The translations under genes and the position numbers were made by a program. A stretch of 13,075 nt of DNA from Bacillota bacterium (lineage in GTDB: Bacteria; Bacillota; Clostridia; Peptostreptococcales; Anaerovoracaceae): contig JAEXBK010000158.1 of assembly GCA_023394035.1 (NCBI GenBank), positions 1 to 13,075 on the forward strand, in the 5' to 3' direction. Shown here in pieces: positions 7,253 to 12,843 of the stretch. Below the pieces are notes generated by a model. The model made no database searches, was not told where the DNA came from, and worked only from the letters and a program-made list of their open reading frames with translations. Numbering within the stretch: position 1 is the first letter of the stretch; each line of letters starts with the position of its first letter.

Positions 7253-9217
7253 ATGCCTGATATTAAGTATCTTGAATTGCTTGCGGAAAAATTTCCAAAC
7301 AGGATGGCGGCTGCTGCAGAGTACATCAACCTAAAAGCCATAATGGCGCTTCCTAAGGGTACGGAATACTTTTTGAGCGATTTGCACGGAGAACACGAAG
7401 CCTTCATTCACATGATAAGGAGTGCATCAGGAACGATCAAAAGCAAGATTGATGAGTGCTACGGAGGAATTTTAAGCGAGGATGACAGGGATGACCTTGC
7501 AGCTCTCGTATATAACCCGGAGGCTGAAATCAAAAGACGCAAAAAAAGCGAAAATGATTTTGATCAGTGGTGCGTTACGGTGATATATCGTCTACTTACG
7601 ATATGTAAATCGGTCTCGACGAAGTTTACGAGATCAAGGGTAAGAAGCAGACTCCCTAAGTATATGGATTATTCCATGGATGAGCTGCTTCATGCAGACG
7701 ATGAGGAAAACCGCGCACATTATTATAGTGAGATTATCAACACCATAGTTGATTCCGGATACGGCGAAACGTTCATCAAGGAGATGACCGATACCATAAG
7801 CAGAATTGCGGTGGATCAGCTTCATATAATAGGGGATATATTCGACAGAGGCGCTCACCCGGACTATATTCTTGACTACCTTATGAATTTCCATTCGATA
7901 GATTTTCAGTGGGGAAATCACGATGTCGTTTGGATGGGTGCAGCTACGGGAAACTGGGCCTGTATTGCGAACATCATAAGGATGAACATAAGCTACAATA
8001 ATTTTGATATGCTCGAAGTAGGATACGGCATCAATTTGAGACGTCTTACTACATTTGCATCAATGACATACGGCAATGACCCTTGCACAAAGTTCCAGCC
8101 TCATATCCTTGACCGCAATGAGTTTGACCCTGTAGACGATCAGCTTGCAGCTAAGATGCACAAGGCGATAGCCATCATACAGTTCAAGCTTGAGGGTCAG
8201 ATGATAAAGGAGCATCCTGAATTTGGTCTCGATAACAGACTTGTGTTTGATAAGCTTGATATCGAAAAAGGAACGGTTACGATAGACGGCGTAACATATG
8301 AACTCAGGGAGACGAATTTCCCTACGATAGATATGAACGACCCGTATGCGCTTACAGAAGGCGAAAACGAGGTAATGCATTCGCTCGAATCGTCTATACT
8401 TAACTCTCAGCGTATGCAGAATCATATTCGTTTTCTTTTCAGCCACGGCTCGCTTTACAAGACGATAAACGGCAATCTGCTCTACCACGGCTGCATTCCT
8501 GTAGACGAGAACGGAGAGTTCCTGCCTGTAGAAATTTACGGAAAGACATACAAAGGGAAGGCTTTGATGGATCACCTCGACAAGATGATCAGGGCTTCGT
8601 ATTTCTATCCTGAAACTGTGAAAAAGTACGGAAGACCGGGAGACATCATGTGGTATTTGTGGCTAGGCAAGGATTCACCGCTCTTCGGTAAAGAGAAGAT
8701 GACTACGTTTGAGCGTGTGTTTATCGCAGACAAAGCAGCTCACAAGGAACCGATCAGACCATATTACAAGCTGATCAGCAGACGCGACTTCTGCGAAAAG
8801 ATACTTATCGAATTCGGACTTGATCCTTCGCGCTCCAAGATTCTGAACGGACATGTTCCGGTTAAGATCAAAGACGGCGAAAGCCCGATCAAAGGCGGCG
8901 GCCTGCTTTATGTAATAGACGGCGGTATATCAAAGGCTTACCAGAAGCAGACCGGTATAGCGGGATATACGTTCATCTTCAACTCGCGCTTCATGGCTCT
9001 GGCGGAGCATAAACCGTATTCGCCGCTTAAGCCTGACGGCACGCAGGTTTTCAACAGCCCTATAGTCAAGACGGTTGAAACGCTTCCTGAAAGAATACTC
9101 GTAATAGATACGGATCAGGGAAGGGAGTTGCAGCGTCGTGCAGACAATGTAAAGGCTCTGGCAGAGGCCTTTCGTGCAGGTGTTATCAAAGAAAAATATG
9201 ATTCGCCGAAGAAGTAG
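7253..9217 (+). CDS. fbp: Fructose-1,6-bisphosphatase class III
   Basis: A 654-residue metal-dependent phosphatase that converts fructose-1,6-bisphosphate to fructose-6-phosphate in gluconeogenesis. The size and the whole-length match are typical of the Firmicute class III enzyme (Bacillus Fbp is about 670 residues), unrelated to the class I/II folds. Metallophosphatase motifs appear in order: LSDLHGEHEAF (41-51), GDIFDRG (194-200), GNHDVVW (221-227), SHGSLY (397-402), YHGCIPVDENGEF (411-423) and NGHVPVK near 545. I chose the ATG at 7253 because GGAGGGG lies at 7243-7249. The frame also has a TTG at 7241, but that codon would leave no room for a ribosome-binding site. Downstream of murA, it ends the operon at a strong terminator. 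Confidence 0.96.
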   Translation: MPDIKYLELLAEKFPNRMAAAAEYINLKAIMALPKGTEYFLSDLHGEHEAFIHMIRSASGTIKSKIDECYGGILSEDDRDDLAALVYNPEAEIKRRKKSENDFDQWCVTVIYRLLTICKSVSTKFTRSRVRSRLPKYMDYSMDELLHADDEENRAHYYSEIINTIVDSGYGETFIKEMTDTISRIAVDQLHIIGDIFDRGAHPDYILDYLMNFHSIDFQWGNHDVVWMGAATGNWACIANIIRMNISYNNFDMLEVGYGINLRRLTTFASMTYGNDPCTKFQPHILDRNEFDPVDDQLAAKMHKAIAIIQFKLEGQMIKEHPEFGLDNRLVFDKLDIEKGTVTIDGVTYELRETNFPTIDMNDPYALTEGENEVMHSLESSILNSQRMQNHIRFLFSHGSLYKTINGNLLYHGCIPVDENGEFLPVEIYGKTYKGKALMDHLDKMIRASYFYPETVKKYGRPGDIMWYLWLGKDSPLFGKEKMTTFERVFIADKAAHKEPIRPYYKLISRRDFCEKILIEFGLDPSRSKILNGHVPVKIKDGESPIKGGGLLYVIDGGISKAYQKQTGIAGYTFIFNSRFMALAEHKPYSPLKPDGTQVFNSPIVKTVETLPERILVIDTDQGRELQRRADNVKALAEAFRAGVIKEKYDSPKK

Positions 9218-9230
9218 GGACTAATATCAA

Positions 9231-9275
9231 AACAAGCACGGCCCGCAGGTACACTCTTGCGGGTCTTGTTCTTTC
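9231..9275 (+). terminator. Intrinsic terminator closing the tmk-fbp operon
   Basis: AACAAG (9231-9236) pairs with CTTGTT (9265-9270). Inside it, GCCCGCAGG (9241-9249) pairs with CTTGCGGGT (9256-9264) using two G-U pairs, with loop TACACT and a four-base bulge CACG. The 3' side is T-rich (CTTGTTCTTTC). It starts 14 bases after the fbp stop. Confidence 0.75.
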
Positions 9276-9307
9276 ACGAAGTTTTTGATGAGTTTTGCAT
9301 TATCTAC

Positions 9308-9336
9308 TTTACAAATCAGACATGGTTTTGTATAAT
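9308..9336 (+). promoter_or_regulatory. Promoter of tRNA-Arg
   Basis: TTTACA (9308-9313, one mismatch to TTGACA) and a perfect TATAAT (9331-9336) are separated by exactly 17 bases. Transcription would start near 9343, about 25 bases before the mature tRNA 5' end. This makes the tRNA an independent transcript. Confidence 0.75.
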
Positions 9337-9367
9337 GTATTAGTGCCTTGCACATAATTGAATATCT

Positions 9368-9444
9368 GCGCCATTAGCTCAATCGGATAGAGTGCCTGAC
9401 TACGAATCAGTAGGTTGTGGGTTCGAGTCCCGCATGGCGCACCA
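9368..9444 (+). tRNA. tRNA-Arg, anticodon ACG, CCA encoded
   Basis: A complete cloverleaf is readable. The acceptor stem GCGCCAT/ATGGCGC is perfect (9368-9374 with 9434-9440). The D stem is GCTC/GAGT with one G-U. The anticodon loop CTACGAA carries ACG (9402-9404), and the T arm is GTGGG-TTCGAGT-CCCGC. Discriminator A and a genomic CCA end at 9444. ACG is normally deaminated to ICG and reads CGU, CGC and CGA. The one oddity is the top anticodon-stem pair, C27 opposite U43 (9395 and 9411), where bacterial tRNA-Arg(ACG) usually has U-A. Confidence 0.96.
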
Positions 9445-9493
9445 AATCGCTCACAGTCGAACACTCGGCAAGTGGGCGATTTTCAATTGTTTC
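9444..9493 (+). terminator. Terminator after tRNA-Arg
   Basis: AAATCGCTCAC (9444-9454) pairs with GTGGGCGATTT (9472-9482), an 11-bp stem with one U-G pair and a 17-base loop. It is followed by a T-rich run (TTTTCAATTGTTTC). The stem begins at the last base of the tRNA CCA end, so it should also define the precursor's 3' trailer. Confidence 0.65.
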
Positions 9494-9539
9494 AAGGCTT
9501 ACGTGATTCTGAGTGCTGCAATAAAACGGAGGTGAAAAA

Positions 9540-9815
9540 ATGAAACCCGTATATCCAATTGTCTTAACAAAAGGTAACAAAGAAAATTTTATAGTGTTCA
9601 TTCCGGATTTCAACATCAACACTGAAGGTGAGGACATGACAACAGCTATAGAAATGGCGCGTGATGCTATAGGAGTAGTCGGAATTGATATGCAAGCAAA
9701 CAATGAAAAATTACCAATCCCATCATCAATGGAATCAATAGAACTGCAATTTGACGATGCTATTATAACTTTAGTAGATATTGATTTTGATGATTATCGC
9801 AAAAAAATGATATGA
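9540..9815 (+). CDS. HicB-like antitoxin-fold protein, C-terminally truncated, solitary
   Basis: A 91-residue protein matching the HicB-like fold: a YPIVLT strand at the start, FIVFIPDFNINTEGEDMTTA (17-36), AIEMARDAIGVVGIDM (36-51) and the acidic ITLVDIDFDDYRKK end (76-89). HicB proteins neutralise the HicA mRNA-cutting toxin. Full-length members continue past DYRKK into a ribbon-helix-helix DNA-binding tail of about 45 residues, which is absent here. A GGAGGTG ribosome-binding site lies 6 bases before the ATG. No HicA gene is found on either side, so a working toxin-antitoxin pair is unlikely at this locus; many HicB-like proteins are solitary. The base composition is more AT-rich than the operon before it, and it follows a tRNA gene, both consistent with acquired DNA. 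Confidence 0.8.
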   Translation: MKPVYPIVLTKGNKENFIVFIPDFNINTEGEDMTTAIEMARDAIGVVGIDMQANNEKLPIPSSMESIELQFDDAIITLVDIDFDDYRKKMI

Positions 9816-9933
9816 AAGCAGTTGAAAAATTGCACAATATCGTATAGATTGTCAGTATAATAATATCTGTTCAAAATTGGCATGCAGGCAGGAGAATTTT
9901 TATCAAATGTTAGTTTACACTAACCCAAAACGG
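9816..9933 (+). pseudogene. Decayed remnant of the HicB DNA-binding tail
   Basis: After the early stop, pieces resembling the usual HicB-like tail can be read in three frames. From ATG at 9812, MKAVEK (frame +2) recalls the MKAVKK seen in homologues. From 9828 the original frame reads NCTISYRLSV and then stops, close to NCTIPYRLSV of relatives. From 9895 another frame reads NFYQMLV, close to NFSQVLQ. A one-base loss near 9808-9811 and a two-base loss near 9826-9829 would explain the first breaks. The relatives are recalled from family knowledge, not aligned here. Confidence 0.55.
9909..9924. promoter_or_regulatory. Palindrome resembling a DtxR/MntR-type operator
   Basis: GTTAGT-TTAC-ACTAAC is a perfect 6-bp inverted repeat. 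Its core TTAG-N6-CTAA has the layout of metal-repressor boxes of the DtxR family (for example TTAGGTTAGCCTAA). It lies about 130 bases upstream of the peroxiredoxin gene. A TTTACA at 9914-9919 inside it could act as a -35, but the matching -10 (TAGATA, 9938-9943) is weak. It also falls in the hicB remnant, so it may be chance. Confidence 0.3.
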
Positions 9934-10052
9934 GTAATAGATATATATAGCAGCAATACGGCAGCATAAATTGCAGAATCGCAAGTTAGATGTCGTAGAT
10001 AAAATGAAAAATAAGATACTATATAAATTTGAAACACCGAAAGGAGACTAAC

Positions 10053-10727
10053 ATGGAAGAAAAACGCTACACGATGCCTCTTATAGGAGAAGAAGCTCCT
10101 GCATTTGATGCGATTACAACACAGGGAGATATACACTTCCCTGCAGATTATAAAGGTAAATGGGTTATACTGTTTTCACATCCGGCAGACTTTACACCTG
10201 TCTGCACCACCGAGTTTATGACTTTCGGCTCGATGATAGAGGAATTCAAGGCACTTAACACCGAGCTTATCGGTTTATCCGTAGATTCGCTATACTCACA
10301 CATTGCATGGCTGCGTAAGATACAGGAAATCGAGTGGAACGGAAAGAAAAACATTGAAGTCACTTTCCCTCTGATTGAGGACATACGCATGGAGGTTGCC
10401 AACAAATATGGCATGATCCAGCCGGGAGCTTCAAATACACAAGCTGTACGCGCTGTATTTATAATAGATCCGGAGAGCAAGATACGCACGATTCTTTACT
10501 ATCCGCTCAGCACGGGCAGAAACTTTGATGAGATCAAGCGTATAATTCTTGCACTTCAAAAGGCAGATGCTGATAACTGCGCTACCCCGGCAGATTGGCG
10601 TCCGGGCGATGATGTGATCGTTCCTACGGCAGGAAGCTGCGGTACAGCTAAGGAGAGAATGGATAATCAGAGCGATAATCAGTATTGCATTGACTGGTTC
10701 ATGTGCTTCAGGAAAGAAAACAAATAG
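10053..10727 (+). CDS. Peroxiredoxin, Prx6/archaeal type
   Basis: A 224-residue cytoplasmic thiol peroxidase that reduces hydrogen peroxide and organic hydroperoxides. The peroxidatic cysteine is Cys51 in PADFTPVCTTEF, with Thr48 and Arg133 completing the usual active-site set. The long C-terminal arm (about residues 175-224) and the YCIDWFMCF end mark the Prx6 branch. Cys212 and Cys218 are six residues apart, as are Cys207 and Cys213 of the Aeropyrum pernix enzyme, so one may be the resolving cysteine. I chose the ATG at 10053, which has AAAGGAG at 10040-10046; the frame also opens at a TTG at 10029 upstream of that site. It is a single-gene unit ended by a strong hairpin. No convincing PerR box is visible upstream. 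Confidence 0.95.
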   Translation: MEEKRYTMPLIGEEAPAFDAITTQGDIHFPADYKGKWVILFSHPADFTPVCTTEFMTFGSMIEEFKALNTELIGLSVDSLYSHIAWLRKIQEIEWNGKKNIEVTFPLIEDIRMEVANKYGMIQPGASNTQAVRAVFIIDPESKIRTILYYPLSTGRNFDEIKRIILALQKADADNCATPADWRPGDDVIVPTAGSCGTAKERMDNQSDNQYCIDWFMCFRKENK

Positions 10728-10752
10728 CTTGGAAATCAAAACGCTTCACTAA

Positions 10753-10785
10753 AAAAGTCTGTGACCGATACGGTCACAGACTTTT
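10753..10785. terminator. Bidirectional terminator shared by converging genes
   Basis: AAAAGTCTGTGACCG (10753-10767) and CGGTCACAGACTTTT (10771-10785) form a perfect 15-bp stem with a three-base ATA loop. On the plus strand it ends the peroxiredoxin transcript with TTTT. On the minus strand six T residues follow the stem, so it also ends the YwaF transcript. The last 12 bases of the ywaF-like gene, including its stop codon (10774-10776), lie inside the stem. Confidence 0.9.
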
Positions 10786-11535
10786 GTGTCTGCGCTTTTC
10801 TTTTCGTTTGTCTGCTGCAAGGAAGAGCAGGCTTATAAAGGCCATGTATGCCATAAGAATCAGTATTGCTGGTATTCCGTAAAGATACGGTACAGGTATG
10901 AGCTTCCAGAAGAAGTTCAGCGCGTTTACGTTGCCGCCGTATGTGAAAAAGTAATTTGCATCCTTGCATACCGTGGAGCGAAGCAGCGTATTCAGAATAT
11001 GAACTCCGAATGAAACGAGCAGGAAGGAACCGACGATACCCGGACAGTCCTTCACCTTAGGCTTATAGAATCCGAGCGTATATATGCTTATTCCGCAAAT
11101 TATCAGCAGCATATGCGTCAGATGGAATCCGAGGATTCTCGGCATGAAGAGGCTGTATCCGATAAACTCTCTTTCGGGACAGACGAGCGCCATAAACGCT
11201 CCGAGCGGAGCGATATAGAAAGAGAAGCCGAGCAGCGACTTGTCCTTAAGAAGTAATCCTATAGGAATAAGGAACATATTGATGTTGCAAAGATGCAACG
11301 GCAGCTCATTCAGCCAGTTTTTTTCTATGCCTGAAAGTGCGTAATAATCCGTATCGTGCGAAAGCTCAAGCTTATAGACAACGAAAATTATGAAGTTGAC
11401 AGCGCACAGAACGAGCATCAAAATCAGCTTCTTCTTTTCGGGCATGCTTTTGGTAGATTTAGCTATCAGCCATGCCGACAGGAATGTGATTAGTATCAGT
11501 ACACAGAAAACTGCATTAAATGGTTTTACTATCAT
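10774..11535 (-). CDS. YwaF/TMEM164-family integral membrane protein (TIGR02206-like)
   Basis: A 253-residue protein with about seven hydrophobic helices and a basic C-terminal tail (DKRKEKRRHK). The stretch NELPLHLCNINMFLIP (76-91), with His81 and Cys83, the FHLTHMLL helix (137-144, His138 and His141) and DANYFFTYG (192-200) are the conserved points of the YwaF/TIGR02206 family. Human TMEM164, a distant relative, has been reported as a phospholipid acyltransferase that depends on a conserved cysteine; whether bacterial members do this is not known to me. The ATG at 11533-11535 has an AAGGAAG site 7 bases upstream. The gene overlaps the upstream PAP2 gene by 20 bases, so the two are co-transcribed and probably coupled. 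The frame also reads further upstream, to 11574, without support. Confidence 0.85.
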   Translation of the reverse strand: MIVKPFNAVFCVLILITFLSAWLIAKSTKSMPEKKKLILMLVLCAVNFIIFVVYKLELSHDTDYYALSGIEKNWLNELPLHLCNINMFLIPIGLLLKDKSLLGFSFYIAPLGAFMALVCPEREFIGYSLFMPRILGFHLTHMLLIICGISIYTLGFYKPKVKDCPGIVGSFLLVSFGVHILNTLLRSTVCKDANYFFTYGGNVNALNFFWKLIPVPYLYGIPAILILMAYMAFISLLFLAADKRKEKRRHKSL

Positions 11536-12157
11536 TTTCAATCTTCCTTTTCGTAAATAACGGAACTGCAACAAACAAAATTACGGCGAGCAGACATCCT
11601 GCAATTACATCTGCAATAGAATGCTGCTTTATAAAAACGGTCGATAGGCATATCAGTGCGGTGATGAGCGCGGATGACAGCCTAAACGCCTTTTTTGATC
11701 TCATTTTCTGAGATGTAAATGAAGTCATGTGGATAACAACGGCTTCGTAGCAGTGGAGGCTTGGCAACACATTGACGGGCTTGTCCGCAGCAAAGATTAT
11801 TCTGCAAAGCTGCTCTGAAATGCTGTTTCCCGTGATCTCCGGCCGCAAATCGACGGTTGTCGGAAATAGCACAAAGAAAACTGCACAAAGCAACATTCCT
11901 GCGGATAAAGTCAAAGCCTGCCGCCTGAGGCTGCATCTGTCATTCAGATAAATATAGAGCATCATCAAAGGCACATATGCATACCAGATTACATAAGGAA
12001 AAACAAAAATCGGTATGAATGGAATGAGATCGTCTGACGCAAGGTGGATCGTATGATAATCAAGACCGAAAAATTGCGTTATGAAATACCAAAGTGACAT
12101 TGCGGGGAATACTGAAAACCATAAGAATTCCCGTGACCTAAATTTATCTGAAAACAA
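11516..12157 (-). CDS. PAP2_3-type membrane lipid phosphatase/transferase
   Basis: A 213-residue membrane protein with about six helices. Two active-site motifs are clear: NVLPSLHCYEAVVIH (129-143), with His135, and STVFIKQHSIADVIAG (172-187), with His179 and Asp183. PSLH plus ST-x3-KQH-x3-D is the PAP2_3 (inositol phosphorylceramide synthase-like) variant rather than the classical PSGH/SR-x5-H form. These enzymes remove or transfer phosphate head groups of lipids at the outer membrane face. The first classical motif (KX6RP) is not evident, as expected for this subfamily. The start is TTG at 12155-12157, with GGAGG seven bases upstream and no in-frame ATG nearby. It is first in a two-gene unit with the YwaF-like protein. 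The substrate is unknown. Confidence 0.85.
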   Translation of the reverse strand: MFSDKFRSREFLWFSVFPAMSLWYFITQFFGLDYHTIHLASDDLIPFIPIFVFPYVIWYAYVPLMMLYIYLNDRCSLRRQALTLSAGMLLCAVFFVLFPTTVDLRPEITGNSISEQLCRIIFAADKPVNVLPSLHCYEAVVIHMTSFTSQKMRSKKAFRLSSALITALICLSTVFIKQHSIADVIAGCLLAVILFVAVPLFTKRKIENDSKTI

Positions 12158-12179
12158 TCGTTTACCTCCGTTATTTTTT

Positions 12180-12209
12180 ATTTTACCATATAAATACAGG
12201 ATTTCACAA
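12180..12209 (-). promoter_or_regulatory. Likely promoter of the PAP2-YwaF unit
   Basis: On the minus strand, TTGTGA (plus 12204-12209) and TAAAAT (12180-12185) are 18 bases apart, with a TGG extension before the -10. Transcription would start near 12173, 16 bases before the TTG start. An imperfect AGTAA-GATT-TTACT dyad (12223-12236) lies just upstream and could be an operator, but it is AT-rich and weak. Confidence 0.5.
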
Positions 12210-12276
12210 GATGTAAGAAAGAAGTAAGATTTTACTGACTAAACATCCATGAGTCTAACAGAAACGGTCGCTTTTA

Positions 12277-12285
12277 TGTTATACT
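12277..12285 (+). promoter_or_regulatory. Extended -10 promoter of ogt
   Basis: TGTTATACT gives a TGN extension and TATACT (12280-12285). No good -35 hexamer is present 17 bases upstream. Transcription would start near 12292, about 24 bases before the ATG of ogt. It is divergent from the PAP2 promoter across about 70 bases. Confidence 0.55.
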
Positions 12286-12315
12286 ATATAAGAAGAAAAT
12301 GTTATGGAGGATCAA

Positions 12316-12783
12316 ATGCAGGCAGTTATCGACACACCGCTCGGCAAAATACGTATATGTGAAGACGGACAGGGCATAAGTGCGGTAGAGTTCTGCGATG
12401 AAGCGGAGGAAATATGCGGAGCCGGTGACAACTCCGGGAACCCGTTCCTTCAGGATTGTGCAAGCCAGCTATACGAATACTTTGCCGGCAAGAGAAAGCG
12501 CTTTGATGTTCCGCTTTCGCCTTCAGGAACCGATTTTCAAAGGGCTGTCTGGAAAGAACTCAGGAAGATACCTTACGGCGAAACCGCAACATACGGCGAG
12601 CTTGCGGAACGGATCAAAAACCGCAAAGCGGCAAGAGCCGTCGGCATGGCAAATCACAATAACCCCATATCTATAATAATTCCGTGCCACCGGTGCATAG
12701 GAAAAGACGGTTCCTTGACGGGATACGCCGGAGGACTTGACAAGAAAGCTTTTTTACTCGAACTCGAAAAAAATAATTTATAA
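12316..12783 (+). CDS. ogt: Methylated-DNA--[protein]-cysteine S-methyltransferase
   Basis: A 155-residue suicide DNA-repair protein that takes the methyl group from O6-methylguanine onto its own cysteine. The motif IIPCHRCIG (121-129) carries the acceptor Cys124. The arginine finger is Arg107 in ARAVGMANHNNP, and the winged-helix segment GTDFQRAVWKELRKIPYGET (71-90) precedes it. The end (GYAGGLDKKAFLLELE) is typical. Length fits the short Ogt/MGMT type without the Ada regulatory domain. The ATG at 12316 is supported by GGAGG at 12306-12310; the ATG at 12304 in the same frame overlaps that site. The canonical GxNP is HNNP here, a mild variation. No operon partner is visible, and the MerR gene has its own promoter region. 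Confidence 0.95.
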   Translation: MQAVIDTPLGKIRICEDGQGISAVEFCDEAEEICGAGDNSGNPFLQDCASQLYEYFAGKRKRFDVPLSPSGTDFQRAVWKELRKIPYGETATYGELAERIKNRKAARAVGMANHNNPISIIIPCHRCIGKDGSLTGYAGGLDKKAFLLELEKNNL

Positions 12784-12788
12784 ATCAC

Positions 12789-12819
12789 TTGACTGTAAAC
12801 CTCCTTTATACCTTACGGT
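12789..12819 (+). promoter_or_regulatory. Candidate MerR-type promoter with 19-bp spacer
   Basis: TTGACT (12789-12794) and TACGGT (12814-12819) are 19 bases apart, the over-long spacing typical of promoters controlled by MerR-family proteins. AACC (12798-12801) and GGTT (12817-12820) form a loose dyad. The -10 is a poor match, so this is tentative. The arrangement suggests that the MerR protein downstream controls its own gene. Confidence 0.4.
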
Positions 12820-12835
12820 TAGGGAACAGGGAGGT
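12799..12835 (+). repeat. Nested inverted repeat that can mask the merR ribosome-binding site
   Basis: ACCTCCTT (12799-12806) can pair with AGGGAGGT (12828-12835), which is the ribosome-binding site. Inside it, CCTTA (12811-12815) pairs with TAGGG (12820-12824) around a CGGT loop, with one U-G pair in each stem. In RNA that includes this stretch, the GGGAGG would be hidden. As DNA it could equally be a protein-binding dyad. Confidence 0.5.
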
Positions 12836-12843
12836 ATAATATT

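Noticed and set aside
8060..8575. 171-codon antisense open frame inside fbp
   Set aside because: A shadow of a well-conserved coding region, with no recognisable domain in its translation.
9853..9868. PerR-like box (TATAATAATAT) upstream of the peroxiredoxin
   Set aside because: Only one half resembles the TTATAATNATTATAA consensus, it lies in AT-rich decayed sequence, and it is about 190 bases from the gene.
10029..10052. TTG start for the peroxiredoxin
   Set aside because: AAAGGAG lies downstream of it and is correctly placed for the ATG at 10053.
9445..10052. HicA toxin partner or attachment-site copy of the tRNA 3' end
   Set aside because: I read both sides of the HicB-like gene and found no short HicA-like frame and no repeat of the tRNA 3' sequence, so neither a full toxin-antitoxin pair nor an integrated element is supported.
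12304..12315. Upstream ATG of ogt
   Set aside because: Its own codons contain the GGAGG used by the ATG at 12316, and nothing suitable precedes it.
12835..12840. TATAAT as the merR promoter
   Set aside because: It lies between the ribosome-binding site and the ATG, so a transcript from it would lack both.
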